Assembly (NCBI GenBank): GCA_036499165.1
Contig: DASYEE010000031.1
Location: 15,673 to 79,672, forward strand
Direction: 5' to 3'
DNA: 64,000 nucleotides
Source: Galbitalea sp036499165
GTDB lineage: Bacteria; Actinomycetota; Actinomycetes; Actinomycetales; Microbacteriaceae
The number at the start of each line of letters is the position of its first letter. Position 1 is the first letter of the stretch. The notes beneath the pieces are model-generated. The model did no database searches. It was not told where the DNA came from and saw nothing but the letters and a program-made list of their open reading frames with translations. The position numbers and the translations under genes were made by a program. Of this stretch, positions 1 through 8,429 are shown piece after piece.

Positions 1-1114
1 TTCCGCCGGCACCCGGTGAGACTGTCGCGGTGCCACCGGCCCGTGTCATCCGGCCGATGATCGACTCACGGATGCCGAGCCGGTCGTCCGGCAGGGTTGC
101 CATGTCGACCCCGGGCCCACGATCGCGAACGAACACGTCGATGGACTCAGGCTTGGTCTCAACGTAGACGGACACGTCGCCGCCCGCGTGACGTGCTGCG
201 TTCAGCATCGCCTCGCGCGCCGCCCCGGCAACCGCACCCGGCACCTGGTCGACGACCGTGCCAGCAGTCACGACGTCGATGCGCACCGCGTAATCGAGCT
301 CGACGTTCGCCGCGATCTCCCGCAGCTCTGTCGCGAGGTCGACACGGGTCGGCACGTCTTCGGCGAACAACCAGTCGCGGAGCTCGCGCTCCTGCGCCCG
401 TGCGATCCGTGCAACCTCGCTCGACGCCCCGGCCCTGGTCTGGATAAGCGCGAGCGTCTGCAACACAGAGTCGTGCAGGTGCGCGGCGATCTCCGCTCGC
501 TGCTCCTCGCGCACGCGGGCCGCTCGCTCGGTCATGAGGCTGGTCCAGAGGGTAACGACGCGCGGCGCGACAAGCAACCCGACGGCGGCGATGATCGCGA
601 TCATCCCGAGCGCCGCATTGAATCCCTGCGGGCGAGACAGCAGCACGGCAACGCCTGCAAGGAGAAGCAGGAAAATGGATGCCGCGCGAACCCCCGTCGC
701 GTACGCGCGCGAGCGCGCGGGGTCGGCCGAGTCCATGAGCAGCGACCAGACGACCGCTCCCCCGCCGGCCAGGATCACCCCGAACAACGAGAAGTTCACC
801 CCGGCGTCGTTCCGCGACAGGACGGTCGCCACGAGCGCGAGCAGGAAGGCGCCGGTCACCGCGACCAGCAACGCGGCCACCGGCACGCGCCTCGACACCG
901 GTGTCGCCGCATCCAGGCCTGGCTCCATCGGGGTAAGCGCCCACAGCCACAGGTAGAGCAGGATGCCCGCCCCGCCAACCGCGACGAGGCACACGAAGGC
1001 GATGCGAACCACGGGCACCGGCAGGCGCAAATGCGCACCGAGCGCCGCGGAAACCCCGCCGAGCATGGCACGGCGCGGCCGTACGAACGGCGGCCGGATG
1101 GATGCGGTGGTCAC
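1..1114 (-). CDS. PspC-domain sensor histidine kinase (3' end outside window)
   Basis: Membrane sensor kinase, expected to autophosphorylate and pass phosphate to a response regulator that should lie left of the window. Translating the minus strand from the GTG at 1114 gives an N-terminal PspC-like segment (residues about 10-65, with 'MLGGVSAALGAHL'), further hydrophobic segments to about residue 180, then a HisKA_3 dimerisation box with the phospho-acceptor His214 in 'AHLHDSV'. A HATPase domain follows ('AREAMLNAARHAGG' N-box, 'VRDRGPGVD' G1 box) and runs off the edge near 'GTATVSPGAGG'. No in-frame ATG lies near the domain start, so GTG was chosen. It diverges from the PspC/toastrack gene at 1218; about 100 bases separate the two starts. 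The pairing is typical of actinobacterial Lia-like envelope stress systems. The partner regulator is not visible. Confidence 0.88.
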   Translation of the reverse strand, partial: MTTASIRPPFVRPRRAMLGGVSAALGAHLRLPVPVVRIAFVCLVAVGGAGILLYLWLWALTPMEPGLDAATPVSRRVPVAALLVAVTGAFLLALVATVLSRNDAGVNFSLFGVILAGGGAVVWSLLMDSADPARSRAYATGVRAASIFLLLLAGVAVLLSRPQGFNAALGMIAIIAAVGLLVAPRVVTLWTSLMTERAARVREEQRAEIAAHLHDSVLQTLALIQTRAGASSEVARIARAQERELRDWLFAEDVPTRVDLATELREIAANVELDYAVRIDVVTAGTVVDQVPGAVAGAAREAMLNAARHAGGDVSVYVETKPESIDVFVRDRGPGVDMATLPDDRLGIRESIIGRMTRAGGTATVSPGAGG

Positions 1115-1217
1115 GCCCCCATCAAACCACCCCGATCCGGGCGGCAGAGCGAAATCAGGGTCGGTTCGGGGTCATCCCCCATAGCTGGCGGGCGGGCGCG
1201 AGGGCCAGCATCGAGGT

Positions 1218-2720
1218 ATGCCAAAGCAAGCACCTCCAGAGTCCCCGCCCGACGAGTCGGCAGACCACACATCCACCCCTCCACAGCAGGATGGCCCGGC
1301 CGCCGCCCACACGCACCGCTTCTTCACGTGGGTGCGCTCGCTCGGTCTCGTGCGCCAGCCCGGCTGGATCGGCGGCGTCAGCGCCGGGATCGCCGACCGC
1401 CTCGGAATCGATGTCGTCATCGTGCGCGGAATCCTCGTGGTCATCGCCGTGCTCGGCGGGCCGGCGATACTGCTCTATGCGCTCGCCTGGCTGGTGCTAC
1501 CCGATGCCAAGAACCACATTCACCTCGAAGATCTCGTGCACGGCAAGGTCGAGACGCCGGTGGTCGGCATCGCGGTGCTGGTCGCGCTGTCGCTGCTGCC
1601 TGTAGCGCAGGGGTTCTGGTGGTTCGGCTCGCTCTACTGGGGCTCACCGAACTGGGGCGACTCCGTCGGCCGCGCCATCTGGACGCTCGTCATCCTCGGA
1701 CTCCTGGTGTGGTTCGTGGTGTGGTTCTCACGGCGGGGGTCGCGTGGGGCGTCGACGAGGGCGACGGGCGGGAGCGGCGAGGGGTTTCAACAGGCTCAAG
1801 CAGCAACGGCCGCTCAACCAGCAACAGCGGCAGTGGATGAGCCGGTGCAGCCGGCCCCGCTCGCGTCAGACGCCCCGGCCGAGGATGTCGCCGCCTGGCG
1901 CGCGAGCCAGGCCCAGTGGAAAGCCGATCACGAGGCATATCGGCAGCAGCAATTCCAGCAGCGCCGTGAGGCCGCCCAGGCAGCGTCGCGAGCCGCTCAG
2001 GCCGAGCGCGCTGCCCGCGCAGCCGCCTATCGCGAGCGTTACGCAAAGACCCGATCGAATCCGCTGTACTCCGTCGCGCTCGTCGGTGTCGCGTTCGTCG
2101 CCGGCGCCATCACGACGCTAGCCATCGGTGGAGGTAGCCCGACGCCGTCACAGTGGCTGGTCGGTACCGCGGTCGCGGTCGGCGTGCTCGGCGTCGGCAT
2201 CATCGTCAACGGCGCCATCGGCAAGCGCAGCGGTGGCGCAAGCAGCGTCGCAGTGCTGCTGGCGATCGTGCTGCTGGTCGCGGCTGTCGTTCCCGAGACT
2301 CAGCAGCGCCACTACTTCGGCACGCTCAGCGTCGCCCCGACGTTCCATTCGAGCGTCAACCAGACCACCTATTTGCAGGGAGCAGGCAACGTGCGGCTCG
2401 ATCTGAGCTCGTACTATTCGACACCGCGACCGAGCTTCTCGAATCACGACGGCCTTCAGTCGTACAGCCAGGTGAACGTCCTCGTCGTCTCGGGAAACGT
2501 CACGGTGACGCTGCCGGCAGATGAGTACGTGCACATCGACGCTGGCACCGCAGGCGGCCATATCGTTACGGCCACCGGCGAGCGGGTCGAGAACGCGTAC
2601 AACGCGAGCATGACCGTAGACGGCTACCGCACCGACCAGCACGCGATCAGGGAACTGGATGTCGACATCCACGCCCTTCACGGAAACATCACCTTCGTCC
2701 AGCAGGGAGCAAACCAGTGA
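1218..2720 (+). CDS. PspC-domain, toastrack-type envelope protein
   Basis: A 500-residue membrane protein probably acting as sensor or modulator for the divergent kinase. Order seen: Pro-rich cytoplasmic N terminus; PspC domain at about residues 37-98 ('GWIGGVSAGIADRLGI' then a hydrophobic helix); two more membrane helices to about 170; a Gln/Ala-rich, probably coiled segment (about 195-280); three membrane helices (about 285-365); and a beta-rich C-terminal region (about 375-500) resembling the DUF2154/toastrack fold of LiaF-like proteins. The ATG at 1218 follows a short AGG. The stop overlaps the GTG start of the next gene, so the two are probably translationally coupled. The coiled segment contains sequence at 1782-1822 resembling a dispersed repeat (see findings). 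Function is inferred from domains. Confidence 0.85.
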   Translation: MPKQAPPESPPDESADHTSTPPQQDGPAAAHTHRFFTWVRSLGLVRQPGWIGGVSAGIADRLGIDVVIVRGILVVIAVLGGPAILLYALAWLVLPDAKNHIHLEDLVHGKVETPVVGIAVLVALSLLPVAQGFWWFGSLYWGSPNWGDSVGRAIWTLVILGLLVWFVVWFSRRGSRGASTRATGGSGEGFQQAQAATAAQPATAAVDEPVQPAPLASDAPAEDVAAWRASQAQWKADHEAYRQQQFQQRREAAQAASRAAQAERAARAAAYRERYAKTRSNPLYSVALVGVAFVAGAITTLAIGGGSPTPSQWLVGTAVAVGVLGVGIIVNGAIGKRSGGASSVAVLLAIVLLVAAVVPETQQRHYFGTLSVAPTFHSSVNQTTYLQGAGNVRLDLSSYYSTPRPSFSNHDGLQSYSQVNVLVVSGNVTVTLPADEYVHIDAGTAGGHIVTATGERVENAYNASMTVDGYRTDQHAIRELDVDIHALHGNITFVQQGANQ

Positions 2721-2989
2721 GCGATACAGAGAGCACAACGACCGCCGAGTACACGCCGATTCCCGGGCCGCGCAGGCACGTGCGCGTTGGCACCATCGTC
2801 TGGGGCGCGATCCTGGTTGGCATCGCCGTGTTCGCGATCCTGGTGCTGACCACCGGGCCGCTCACGGGCGCAGCTGTGCTCTGGAGCGTCGTCGGATTCG
2901 GGGCGCTGCTGCTTATTGCCGCCCTCGTCGCCGCCATTGTTCGCGCGGCCCGCGGGGGTCGCTCCCATGGGCATCCACCGATCGGTTGA
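2717..2989 (+). CDS. Small two-helix membrane protein
   Basis: A 90-residue protein with a polar N terminus of about 27 residues, two membrane helices (about 28-48 and 55-78) and a short basic tail. Starts at GTG 2717, overlapping the stop of the PspC/toastrack gene (GTGA), so it is very likely co-translated with it. No enzymatic motif is visible. Small membrane partners of this type are common beside PspC genes; a role as accessory subunit of the envelope-stress module is inference from position. Confidence 0.75.
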   Translation: MSDTESTTTAEYTPIPGPRRHVRVGTIVWGAILVGIAVFAILVLTTGPLTGAAVLWSVVGFGALLLIAALVAAIVRAARGGRSHGHPPIG

Positions 2990-3010
2990 TCCCCAAATCA
3001 TTCAGTGCAC

Positions 3011-3041
3011 TGCTGTCGCAAAACCTCCGGGAGCGACAGCA
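3011..3041 (+). other. 9-bp hairpin just upstream of the ABC ATPase start
   Basis: TGCTGTCGC at 3011-3019 is the exact reverse complement of GCGACAGCA at 3033-3041, with a 13-base loop. The loop and 3' arm include CCTCC and GGGAG, so the only purine-rich candidate ribosome site for the gene at 3049 sits inside the structure. It could modulate translation, or be a member of a dispersed palindrome family, since another CTGTCGCAAA palindrome lies at 20109-20196. Confidence 0.5.
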
Positions 3042-3048
3042 TTGCCGT

Positions 3049-3954
3049 ATGACAGATACGGATGCCGTGGTCTCGGTTCGAGACCTGCGGAAGAGCTACG
3101 GGAGTTTCACCGCCCTCGACGGCGTGAGCTTCGACATCCACCGGGGCGAGACGTTCGCCCTCCTCGGCCCGAACGGCGCGGGCAAGTCGACGACGATCGA
3201 GATCCTCGAGGGCTACCGCGATCGCTCGGGCGGCGAGGCGAGCGTTCTCGGTACCGACCCGCGCAAGGGCGGGATCGCGTGGAAGGCGCGGCTCGGCATT
3301 GTGCTGCAGAACACGGGCGAGAGTGGCAATGTCACCGTGCGCGAGCAGCTGGCCGAGTTCGCCCGCTACTACGCGAATCCGCGCGATGTCGACGAGGTGA
3401 TCGCGGCCGTCGGGCTCACGGAGAAGTCGAAGACGCTCATCCGCAAGCTCTCCGGTGGCCAGCGCCGCAGGGTGGATGTCGCCCTCGGCATCATCGGCCG
3501 GCCGGAACTGCTCTTCCTGGACGAGCCGACCACGGGTTTCGATCCCGAAGCGAGGCGCAGCTTCTGGGAGCTCATCAACCTGCTGAAGTCGGAGGGCACC
3601 ACGATCCTCCTCACCACCCACTACCTGGATGAGGCGGCCCAGCTGGGCGACCGCGCAGGCATCATCGCCGGCGGCAAGCTCATCGACATCGGCGACATCA
3701 ACACCATCGGTGGTGCTGAGGCACGAGTGCCGATCGTGCGCTGGAGCGATGCGAGCGGAAAACACGAGAAGAGAACGAACGAGCCTGGCGCAGTCGTCGC
3801 CGAACTCGTCAGGTCGAGCGGCGAGCCGCGCGACCTGCAGGTCGTTCGCCCCAGCCTCGAGGATGTCTACCTCGAGCTGGTCTCCGAGTACGAGAGGGAC
3901 GGCGCCATCGGCGCCACCGGATCCGGAACCACAGAACTGGAGAACGCACGATGA
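3049..3954 (+). CDS. DrrA-like ABC exporter ATPase
   Basis: ATP-binding subunit (301 residues) of an ABC-2 type exporter. Walker A 'GPNGAGKST' at residues 40-48, signature 'LSGGQRRRV' from residue 134, Walker B 'ELLFLDEPTT', and switch His in 'LLTTHYLD'. The C-terminal extension (about 215-301) is typical of DrrA/NodI-type ATPases. The ATG at 3049 was chosen because it immediately precedes the conserved N-terminal strand ('AVVSVRDLRKSYG'); the reading frame is open upstream but runs through other genes. The stop overlaps the permease start by ATGA. It forms one unit with the permease, kinase and regulator to 6571, a layout seen for drug or lipid exporters controlled by their own two-component system. 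Confidence 0.93.
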   Translation: MTDTDAVVSVRDLRKSYGSFTALDGVSFDIHRGETFALLGPNGAGKSTTIEILEGYRDRSGGEASVLGTDPRKGGIAWKARLGIVLQNTGESGNVTVREQLAEFARYYANPRDVDEVIAAVGLTEKSKTLIRKLSGGQRRRVDVALGIIGRPELLFLDEPTTGFDPEARRSFWELINLLKSEGTTILLTTHYLDEAAQLGDRAGIIAGGKLIDIGDINTIGGAEARVPIVRWSDASGKHEKRTNEPGAVVAELVRSSGEPRDLQVVRPSLEDVYLELVSEYERDGAIGATGSGTTELENAR

Positions 3955-4802
3955 CCACCACGGCGCCCATCATGACGACCCCGGCGCTTCCGGCCGGGCG
4001 AACCATCCGCCTCGGCTTCAGCCGCATCCGCTACGAAATCAAGGCGTATTTCCGGCAGGGGGACACGGTCTTCTTCACCTTCCTGTTCCCGCTCGTCTTC
4101 CTCACGATCTTCTCCGTCGCGTTCAGCAACGCGGACTTCGGCAAGGATGCGAACGGCAACACCGTGACTGCGGCCGACTACTACCTGCCGGGGATGCTCG
4201 CGGCCGGCCTCCTGTTGAGCGGCCTGCAGAACATGTCGATCGATATCGCGGGCGAGAAGAGCGACGGCACCCTGAAGCGACTCGGCGGGTCCCCGCTGCC
4301 GGTCTTCAGCTACTTCATCGGCAAGATCGGCCAGGTGCTCGTGACCGGCATCCTGCAGGCGGCCGTGCTGATCCTCGTCGCCGGCACCATCTTCGGGGTG
4401 AAGCTGCCGACCGATCCGGCCAAGTGGGCGACGTTCGCGTGGGTGTTCCTGCTGGGCGTGACGACGTGCGCGATCCTCGGCATCGCGCTCAGCGCCCTGC
4501 CCCGCAGCGGCAAGAGCGCGACGGCCGTGATCATCCCGATCACCCTCATCCTGCAGTTCATCTCCGGTGTCTACCTGCAGTTCTCGCTGCTGCCAGCCTG
4601 GCTGCAGAACTTCGCCAGCATCTTCCCGTTGAAGTGGCTCGCCCAGGGCATGCGCTCGGTGTTTCTCCCCGACTCGTTCAAGGCCGTCGAGCAGGGGCAC
4701 TCATGGAACCTGGGCGGCGTGCTGATCGTGACGCTCATCTGGCTGGTGGTCGGTCTCGTGCTCTGCCGCGTGACCTTCCGCTGGATCCGCAAAGATAGCT
4801 GA
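3951..4802 (+). CDS. ABC-2 type exporter permease
   Basis: Membrane subunit (283 residues) partnering the preceding ATPase. Six predicted membrane helices are visible after an amphipathic N terminus (first around residues 40-60, last around 255-275), as in the DrrB/ABC2_membrane family. The motif region 'LGGSPLPVFSYF' between helices 2 and 3 is typical. The start overlaps the ATPase stop (ATGA). The kinase starts three bases after this stop, which supports one operon. The substrate cannot be told from sequence. Confidence 0.92.
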   Translation: MTTTAPIMTTPALPAGRTIRLGFSRIRYEIKAYFRQGDTVFFTFLFPLVFLTIFSVAFSNADFGKDANGNTVTAADYYLPGMLAAGLLLSGLQNMSIDIAGEKSDGTLKRLGGSPLPVFSYFIGKIGQVLVTGILQAAVLILVAGTIFGVKLPTDPAKWATFAWVFLLGVTTCAILGIALSALPRSGKSATAVIIPITLILQFISGVYLQFSLLPAWLQNFASIFPLKWLAQGMRSVFLPDSFKAVEQGHSWNLGGVLIVTLIWLVVGLVLCRVTFRWIRKDS

Positions 4803-4805
4803 ACC

Positions 4806-5960
4806 ATGAACATGCGACGCGGGTGGACGATCGCGGTCATTGCGACCGCGGTCGTTCTCACCGCTGTCGCATCGATCGAGGGGCTCCCGACCTGGCGCCT
4901 GGTCGGCATCGCCTGCGTGCACGTCGTGCTCGTGGCCTTCTGGTTCGCGATCGGGCAACGAGCCCTCGCCGAGCAGCGATTCGCAATGCCCACGGTGATC
5001 GGGATCATCGTGCTGTCGTCGGTCGACGCGTATTTCGACTCGTCGATGGCGACGATCCAGTGCATCGCCTACCCTCTCGTCTGGATTCTCGTCGAGGGCA
5101 ACCGGCGCACGATTCCGGCGAACATCGCTCTCGCCGTCCTCGTCGGCACCGGCCAGGTGATCGGAAACGGCGCGACGGCGACGGCGTTCGTGGTCGCGGT
5201 CATCATCCAGACGATCTCGCTGGCGTTCAGCCTCGCGCTCGGCCTCTGGATCACCAATATCGCGACGCAGAGCGACGAACGACAGCGACTGCTCGACGAA
5301 CTCGAGGCCGCTCAGGGCCACGTCGCAGCCCTCAGCCGGGATGCGGGGGCCGCGGCCGAGCGCGAGCGTCTCGCACTCGAGATCCACGACACCATTGCCC
5401 AGGATCTCGCCGGGCTCGTGCTCACGGCCCAGCGGGGCCGGCGTGAACTCGCGGCGGGGCACCACACGGAAGCCGAGAACCAGCTGGCCATCCTCGAAGA
5501 GAACGCGCGGCACGCCCTCGCCGAGACGCGCGCGCTCGTGGCAGTCGGCGCGGCCGTCGGCCCGGATGCCGGGCTGCCGACGGCGCTCAGGAGGCTCGGC
5601 GAGCGCTTCGCACGAGAGACCGGCATCCTTATCACGGTGACCGCCGATGACACGGAAAGCCTCGATCGCGACGACGAGGTCGTGCTGTTGCGGTGCGCGC
5701 AGGAGGGTCTCGCGAATGTGCGCAAGCACTCGTCGGCGAAGGCCGCGATGTTGACGCTCGGTCGGCGCGGCGACGACATCGAGCTCGCGATTACCGACGA
5801 CGGCAGCGGGTTCGACACCGCGGTTCGATCTCCCGGCTTCGGGCTCGACGGAATGCGCGAGAGGCTGGGACTCGTGCAGGGCTCTCTGGCAGTTCGGTCG
5901 GTGCCGGGTGGCGGGACGACGGTGGTCGCGACGCTGCCGACCCGGGGTGCGGCCGCGTGA
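4806..5960 (+). CDS. NarL-type sensor histidine kinase
   Basis: Membrane-bound kinase of 384 residues. An N-terminal block of about five hydrophobic helices (residues about 8-155) is followed by a short coiled linker, a HisKA_3 domain with His194 in 'LEIHDTIAQDLAG', and a HATPase_c domain with 'EGLANVRKHS' N-box, 'DDGSGFD' and 'GLDGMRERL'. It should phosphorylate the regulator encoded next, whose GTG start overlaps this stop. The position after the exporter pair suggests it senses either the exporter substrate or membrane state and controls exporter expression. Confidence 0.9.
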   Translation: MNMRRGWTIAVIATAVVLTAVASIEGLPTWRLVGIACVHVVLVAFWFAIGQRALAEQRFAMPTVIGIIVLSSVDAYFDSSMATIQCIAYPLVWILVEGNRRTIPANIALAVLVGTGQVIGNGATATAFVVAVIIQTISLAFSLALGLWITNIATQSDERQRLLDELEAAQGHVAALSRDAGAAAERERLALEIHDTIAQDLAGLVLTAQRGRRELAAGHHTEAENQLAILEENARHALAETRALVAVGAAVGPDAGLPTALRRLGERFARETGILITVTADDTESLDRDDEVVLLRCAQEGLANVRKHSSAKAAMLTLGRRGDDIELAITDDGSGFDTAVRSPGFGLDGMRERLGLVQGSLAVRSVPGGGTTVVATLPTRGAAA

Positions 5961-6571
5961 TCCGGGTCCTCGTCGCCGACGACCATCCCATCGTGCGCAG
6001 CGGCATTGTCGCGCTGCTCGAGACCGCCCAGGATGTCGAGGTCGTCGGCGAGGCCGCAACGGGTCTCGAGGCGGTCGACCTCGCTCTCGCCCTCCGCCCG
6101 GACCTCGTCCTGATGGACCTGCGCATGCCCGGCATCGACGGCGACGAGGCGACCTCGCGGATCCTGTCTGTCGACCCGGGCATCCGGATCGTCATCCTGA
6201 CTACCTACGAGACGGACGACAGCATCCTCACGGCGATCGGGGCGGGCGCGAGCGGTTACCTGCTGAAGGCCGCCCCGCAGGACGAGATCCTCGCTGGGGT
6301 GCGGTCGGTTGCGGCGGGCGAGGTCGCGCTGGCTCCCAAAATCGCTGCTCTCCTGGTGCAGCGGGTCAAGACGCCGACACCGACGCTCAGCCCGCGGGAG
6401 ACCGAGGTGCTGCGACTCGTCGCCGCGGGGCTGAGCAATCCCGCGATCGCCGTGTCCCTGTTCGTGAGCGAGGCGACCGTCAAGACCCACCTCATCCACG
6501 TCTTCGAGAAGCTCGACGTGAGCGACCGCACTCGAGCCGTCACCCGAGCGATGGAGCTCGGCCTCCTCTAG
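5957..6571 (+). CDS. NarL/FixJ-family response regulator
   Basis: A 204-residue DNA-binding response regulator. Receiver domain (residues 1-120) with the acidic pair in 'VADDHP', phospho-acceptor Asp54 in 'VLMDLRMPG', the Thr in 'VILTTYE' and the Lys in 'GYLLKAAP'. C-terminal LuxR-type helix-turn-helix (about 140-204) with 'LSPRETEVLRLVAAGLSN' and 'SEATVKTHL'. The GTG at 5957, overlapping the kinase stop, gives the canonical N terminus. It is the last gene of the exporter/two-component operon and converges on the PLP enzyme gene, whose end overlaps by four bases. Confidence 0.93.
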   Translation: MIRVLVADDHPIVRSGIVALLETAQDVEVVGEAATGLEAVDLALALRPDLVLMDLRMPGIDGDEATSRILSVDPGIRIVILTTYETDDSILTAIGAGASGYLLKAAPQDEILAGVRSVAAGEVALAPKIAALLVQRVKTPTPTLSPRETEVLRLVAAGLSNPAIAVSLFVSEATVKTHLIHVFEKLDVSDRTRAVTRAMELGLL

Positions 6572-7755
6572 CTACCCAGGGCGGATTCGATGTCGTGGGT
6601 GAGGTCGTCCACGTGCTCCAGGCCGATCGAGAGTCGCACTACGCCGGCGGATGGCCGAGCCTCTGGGGCGACCGGTCGGTGAGTGAGAGACGCCGGATGC
6701 TGCACCAGCGAGTCGATGCCACCGAGCGAAACCGCGTGGCTGAACAACCGCAGCCCTGCGATGAACTTCGCCGCTGCGTCATACCCGCCGACGAGGTCGA
6801 GCGCGATCAGCGATCCTGCACCGTCTGACTGCGCGCCGCGTGACTGCGCGCCGATGAGCCCACGCGGATCCTGCCCCGGAAGCCCCGGATACCGCACCAT
6901 CGCGATTGCCGGGTGACCGACGAGGCGGGAGGCGAGTTCCGCGGCGGTCGCCTGCTGCGCGCGAACGCGCACCGGGAGCGTGCGGATGCCGCGGTGCAGC
7001 AGGTACGCCTCGAATGGCCCGAGCAACCCGCCGGTGAGCGCGCGCACCTGGCGGAGCCGCGTCATCCACTCGCGGTTGGTCGCGACGATGCCGCCCATCG
7101 CGTCGCCGTGACCGCCGATGTACTTGGTCGCGCTGTGCAGCACCAGGGTCGCGCCGTGCTCGATCGGCCGCTGGAGGACGGGGGTCGCGAACGTATTGTC
7201 GACGAGCACCGGAACGTCGCCTGCCTGCTCGGCGACGCGGCGGATGTCGACCAACTCGAGCGTGGGATTGGCCGGAGTCTCGAGGATGACGAGTCCGGTC
7301 TCCGGGCGGATCGCCGCCGCGACCGTGTCTTCGTCGCACCAGGTGATCGTCGTTCCGAGGAGGCCAGTGTCGAGCACGTGATCGGTGCCGCCGTAGATCG
7401 GGCGGAGGGCGACGATGTGCGGCTTGCCCGCGGCGACGGTCGCCGTGAGGCACGCGGCGAGGGCGCCCATTCCGGACGCGAACGCGACCGCTCCGTCGGC
7501 CAGCTCGAGCGCGGCGAGTGCCTCCTCGAAGCGCGCGACACCCGGCTGCCAGAGTCGGCGATAGACCGCAGACTGGCCGGGGACGAGGTCGCCGCCGGTC
7601 GCGAGGTTCTCGTACGAATCGCCGCCAGTCTCGACGTCGGGCAGGGGGTTCGTGGTCGACAGGTCGATGGTCGGAACGTGCGACCCGGATTCGGTGAGGC
7701 CAGACATCCCGGCGTGAACCGCGACCGTCTCCATTCGCATTTTTGGTGCATCCAT
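6568..7755 (-). CDS. Cystathionine gamma-synthase/lyase family PLP enzyme
   Basis: Trans-sulfuration enzyme family (395 residues), cytosolic, PLP-dependent; such enzymes join or split cysteine and homoserine-derived substrates. Visible motifs: substrate/PLP loop 'YRRLWQPGVARFEEALA', 'ASGMGA' phosphate-binding turn, 'VDNTFATP', and the PLP-lysine motif 'HSATKYIGGHGD'. Three in-frame ATGs (7755, 7740, 7734) are possible; none has a strong ribosome site, and the longest was kept. It diverges from an Lrp/AsnC regulator at 7859, the likely controller. The substrate (synthase, gamma-lyase or methionine gamma-lyase) cannot be fixed from the motifs. Confidence 0.85.
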   Translation of the reverse strand: MDAPKMRMETVAVHAGMSGLTESGSHVPTIDLSTTNPLPDVETGGDSYENLATGGDLVPGQSAVYRRLWQPGVARFEEALAALELADGAVAFASGMGALAACLTATVAAGKPHIVALRPIYGGTDHVLDTGLLGTTITWCDEDTVAAAIRPETGLVILETPANPTLELVDIRRVAEQAGDVPVLVDNTFATPVLQRPIEHGATLVLHSATKYIGGHGDAMGGIVATNREWMTRLRQVRALTGGLLGPFEAYLLHRGIRTLPVRVRAQQATAAELASRLVGHPAIAMVRYPGLPGQDPRGLIGAQSRGAQSDGAGSLIALDLVGGYDAAAKFIAGLRLFSHAVSLGGIDSLVQHPASLTHRPVAPEARPSAGVVRLSIGLEHVDDLTHDIESALGS

Positions 7756-7858
7756 GGATCGACGAAAGCAGATTCTGCGGTAATCGACAAGACACCCCGA
7801 AGCATCTACGCTGGGGAGCCACAGCGGCGGACATCCTTCGCCGGAAAGGGTGGCGAAG

Positions 7859-8347
7859 ATGCCCCAAACGCAGGATCTGGCACCGCATCTCGTGCTCGAC
7901 GATCTCGACCGCACGCTCATCCGGGCGCTTTCCCGCAACGCGCGCGTGTCCGGTGCTGCGCTGGCGAACGAGGCCGGGGTTGCCGAGTCGACAGTCTCAA
8001 CGCGCATCCGGCGGCTGCAGGCCTCAGGCGACATCCGCGGGTATCGGCTCGACCTCGACTTCAACCGGGTCGCGCCGATGCAGGCGCTCATCTCGGTGAG
8101 GCTCGTGAAGCACGCGCGCGGCGAGGTCGACCGGTTTCGGGAGGCTGCTCCCACCTGGCCCGGGGTTCGCGCCCTGTTTCACATGGCCGGCGCGGACGAC
8201 TACCTGCTGCACGTCGCCGCCACCAGCGCATCCGACCTGCGCGACTTCGTGCTGACCCACCTCGCGTCGCATCCTGCCGTCAAGCGCACCCAGACCAACC
8301 TGATCTTCGAGCACGTCGAGGGCACCGGCTGGCTAGACCTCCTCTAG
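7859..8347 (+). CDS. Lrp/AsnC-family transcriptional regulator
   Basis: A 162-residue regulator. N-terminal winged helix-turn-helix ('LDDLDRTLIRALSRNARVS', 'AGVAESTVSTRIRRLQ') and a C-terminal RAM/ligand domain ('AGADDYLLHVAATS'). The ATG at 7859 is preferred over an in-frame GTG at 7850 because GGAAAGGG ends about eight bases before the ATG but abuts the GTG. Family members bind amino acids. Being divergent from the trans-sulfuration enzyme, it probably senses methionine, cysteine or a related compound; that is inference. Confidence 0.88.
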   Translation: MPQTQDLAPHLVLDDLDRTLIRALSRNARVSGAALANEAGVAESTVSTRIRRLQASGDIRGYRLDLDFNRVAPMQALISVRLVKHARGEVDRFREAAPTWPGVRALFHMAGADDYLLHVAATSASDLRDFVLTHLASHPAVKRTQTNLIFEHVEGTGWLDLL

Positions 8348-8429
8348 TCCCTTCGCTGAGGGGCGCCACATCGCCCTTAAACGGGCGCCGGAAGGGCAAT
8401 TAGCCACCCCTCACCGCGGGATGCGGGTG

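Noticed and set aside
188..1840. 550-codon plus-strand frame across the kinase gene and into the PspC gene
   Set aside because: His/Arg/Pro-rich, no domains, and antisense to the kinase whose His214 and ATP-binding boxes are clear.
2659..3048. N-terminal extension of the ABC ATPase
   Set aside because: It overlaps the small membrane protein gene in another frame; the ATPase domain starts at 3049.
6568..8154. N-terminal extension of the PLP enzyme to 8154
   Set aside because: The extension runs antisense through the Lrp gene and its promoter; family N terminus begins near 7755-7734.
8350..8412. Possible bidirectional terminator between the Lrp gene and murB
   Set aside because: Several short inverted repeats (CGCCC/GGGCG, GAGGGG/CCCCTC) overlap but none forms a long stem with a T-run; not strong enough to list.
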